6,112 nucleotides of DNA, taken from contig JAJBVW010000192.1 in NCBI GenBank assembly GCA_020866945.1, positions 1 through 6,112 on the forward strand, in the 5' to 3' direction. The stretch is from Oscillospiraceae bacterium (GTDB taxonomy: Bacteria > Bacillota > Clostridia > Oscillospirales > Oscillospiraceae). Every line of letters begins with the position of its first letter. Within the stretch, counting starts at the first letter, position 1. Positions 5,999 to 6,112 of this stretch are shown piece after piece. The notes below the pieces were generated by a model. The model worked only from the letters and a program-made list of their open reading frames with translations, ran no database searches and was not told where the DNA came from. Made by a program: the position numbers and the translations under genes.

Positions 5999-6112
5999 AT
6001 GGCTTTCGACATTGAGGACATTAACGCCCTTGCCCGGTCAGACCCGGAAGGGCTTCTGCGCGCCGGGGATAAGGACTATGACCGGCGGGTGGAGCAGGTG
6101 GGGGATATGATA
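5999..6112 (+). CDS. N-terminal fragment of an unidentified protein (3' end outside window)
   Basis: ATG at 5999 opens 38 codons that run to the window edge. The peptide begins MAFDIEDINALARSDPEG and is rich in charged residues, with a predicted helix and a DKDYDRRVEQVGDMI segment. There is no signal peptide or membrane segment, so it is probably cytoplasmic. The AGGAGG at 8 nt spacing and the 3-nt gap after hemZ show it is a genuine gene in the same operon. I do not recognise the family with confidence. The look of the N-terminus faintly recalls the leader of clostridial uridine/nucleoside kinase-like proteins that continue into a P-loop, but no P-loop is visible in this fragment. Confidence 0.7.
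   Translation, partial: MAFDIEDINALARSDPEGLLRAGDKDYDRRVEQVGDMI

Overview
This 6.1 kb stretch looks like ordinary chromosomal DNA from a GC-rich anaerobic Firmicute. The most likely source is a gut clostridium of the Oscillospiraceae / Flavonifractor-Oscillibacter-Lawsonibacter type. That assignment is inferred from three things: the gene content (a GldG-like/DUF4340 pair, a COG2509-type FAD protein, HemZ), strong AGGAGG-type ribosome binding sites, and tight gene packing. No rRNA, tRNA, CRISPR array, insertion sequence, phage gene or attachment site was seen.

Layout. (1) 1-2264, plus strand: the 3' end of a GldG-like ABC-transporter auxiliary protein overlaps the start of a DUF4340 membrane-anchored protein by one base (TGATG). 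The unit ends at a strong hairpin terminator (2279-2316), which also lies just beyond the convergent HAD gene. (2) 4439-2322, minus strand: a two-gene unit of a FAD-dependent oxidoreductase (COG2509 type) followed 18 nt later by a HAD-superfamily hydrolase that starts at TTG. (3) 4440-4594: a 155-bp divergent intergenic region with candidate extended -10 promoters for both sides. Their positions suggest they face each other and overlap. (4) 4595 to the right edge, plus strand: hemZ (radical SAM, coproporphyrinogen dehydrogenase type), followed after 3 nt by the first 38 codons of an unidentified gene that runs off the window.

How the genes work together. The first two genes are the last parts of an ABC export/uncharacterised transport operon. 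Its ATPase and permease would be expected upstream, outside the window. Both visible proteins act at the outer face of the cytoplasmic membrane. The FAD protein and HAD hydrolase are probably co-transcribed, but nothing visible gives them a joint pathway. HemZ is cytoplasmic and is not next to other haem genes here.

No convincing new multi-gene system was found. The points most worth a second look are three acidic low-complexity tracts that punctuate the DUF4340 protein, the overlapping face-to-face promoter arrangement, the four-cysteine cluster in the FAD protein, and the uncertain biological role of HemZ and its unidentified partner gene.
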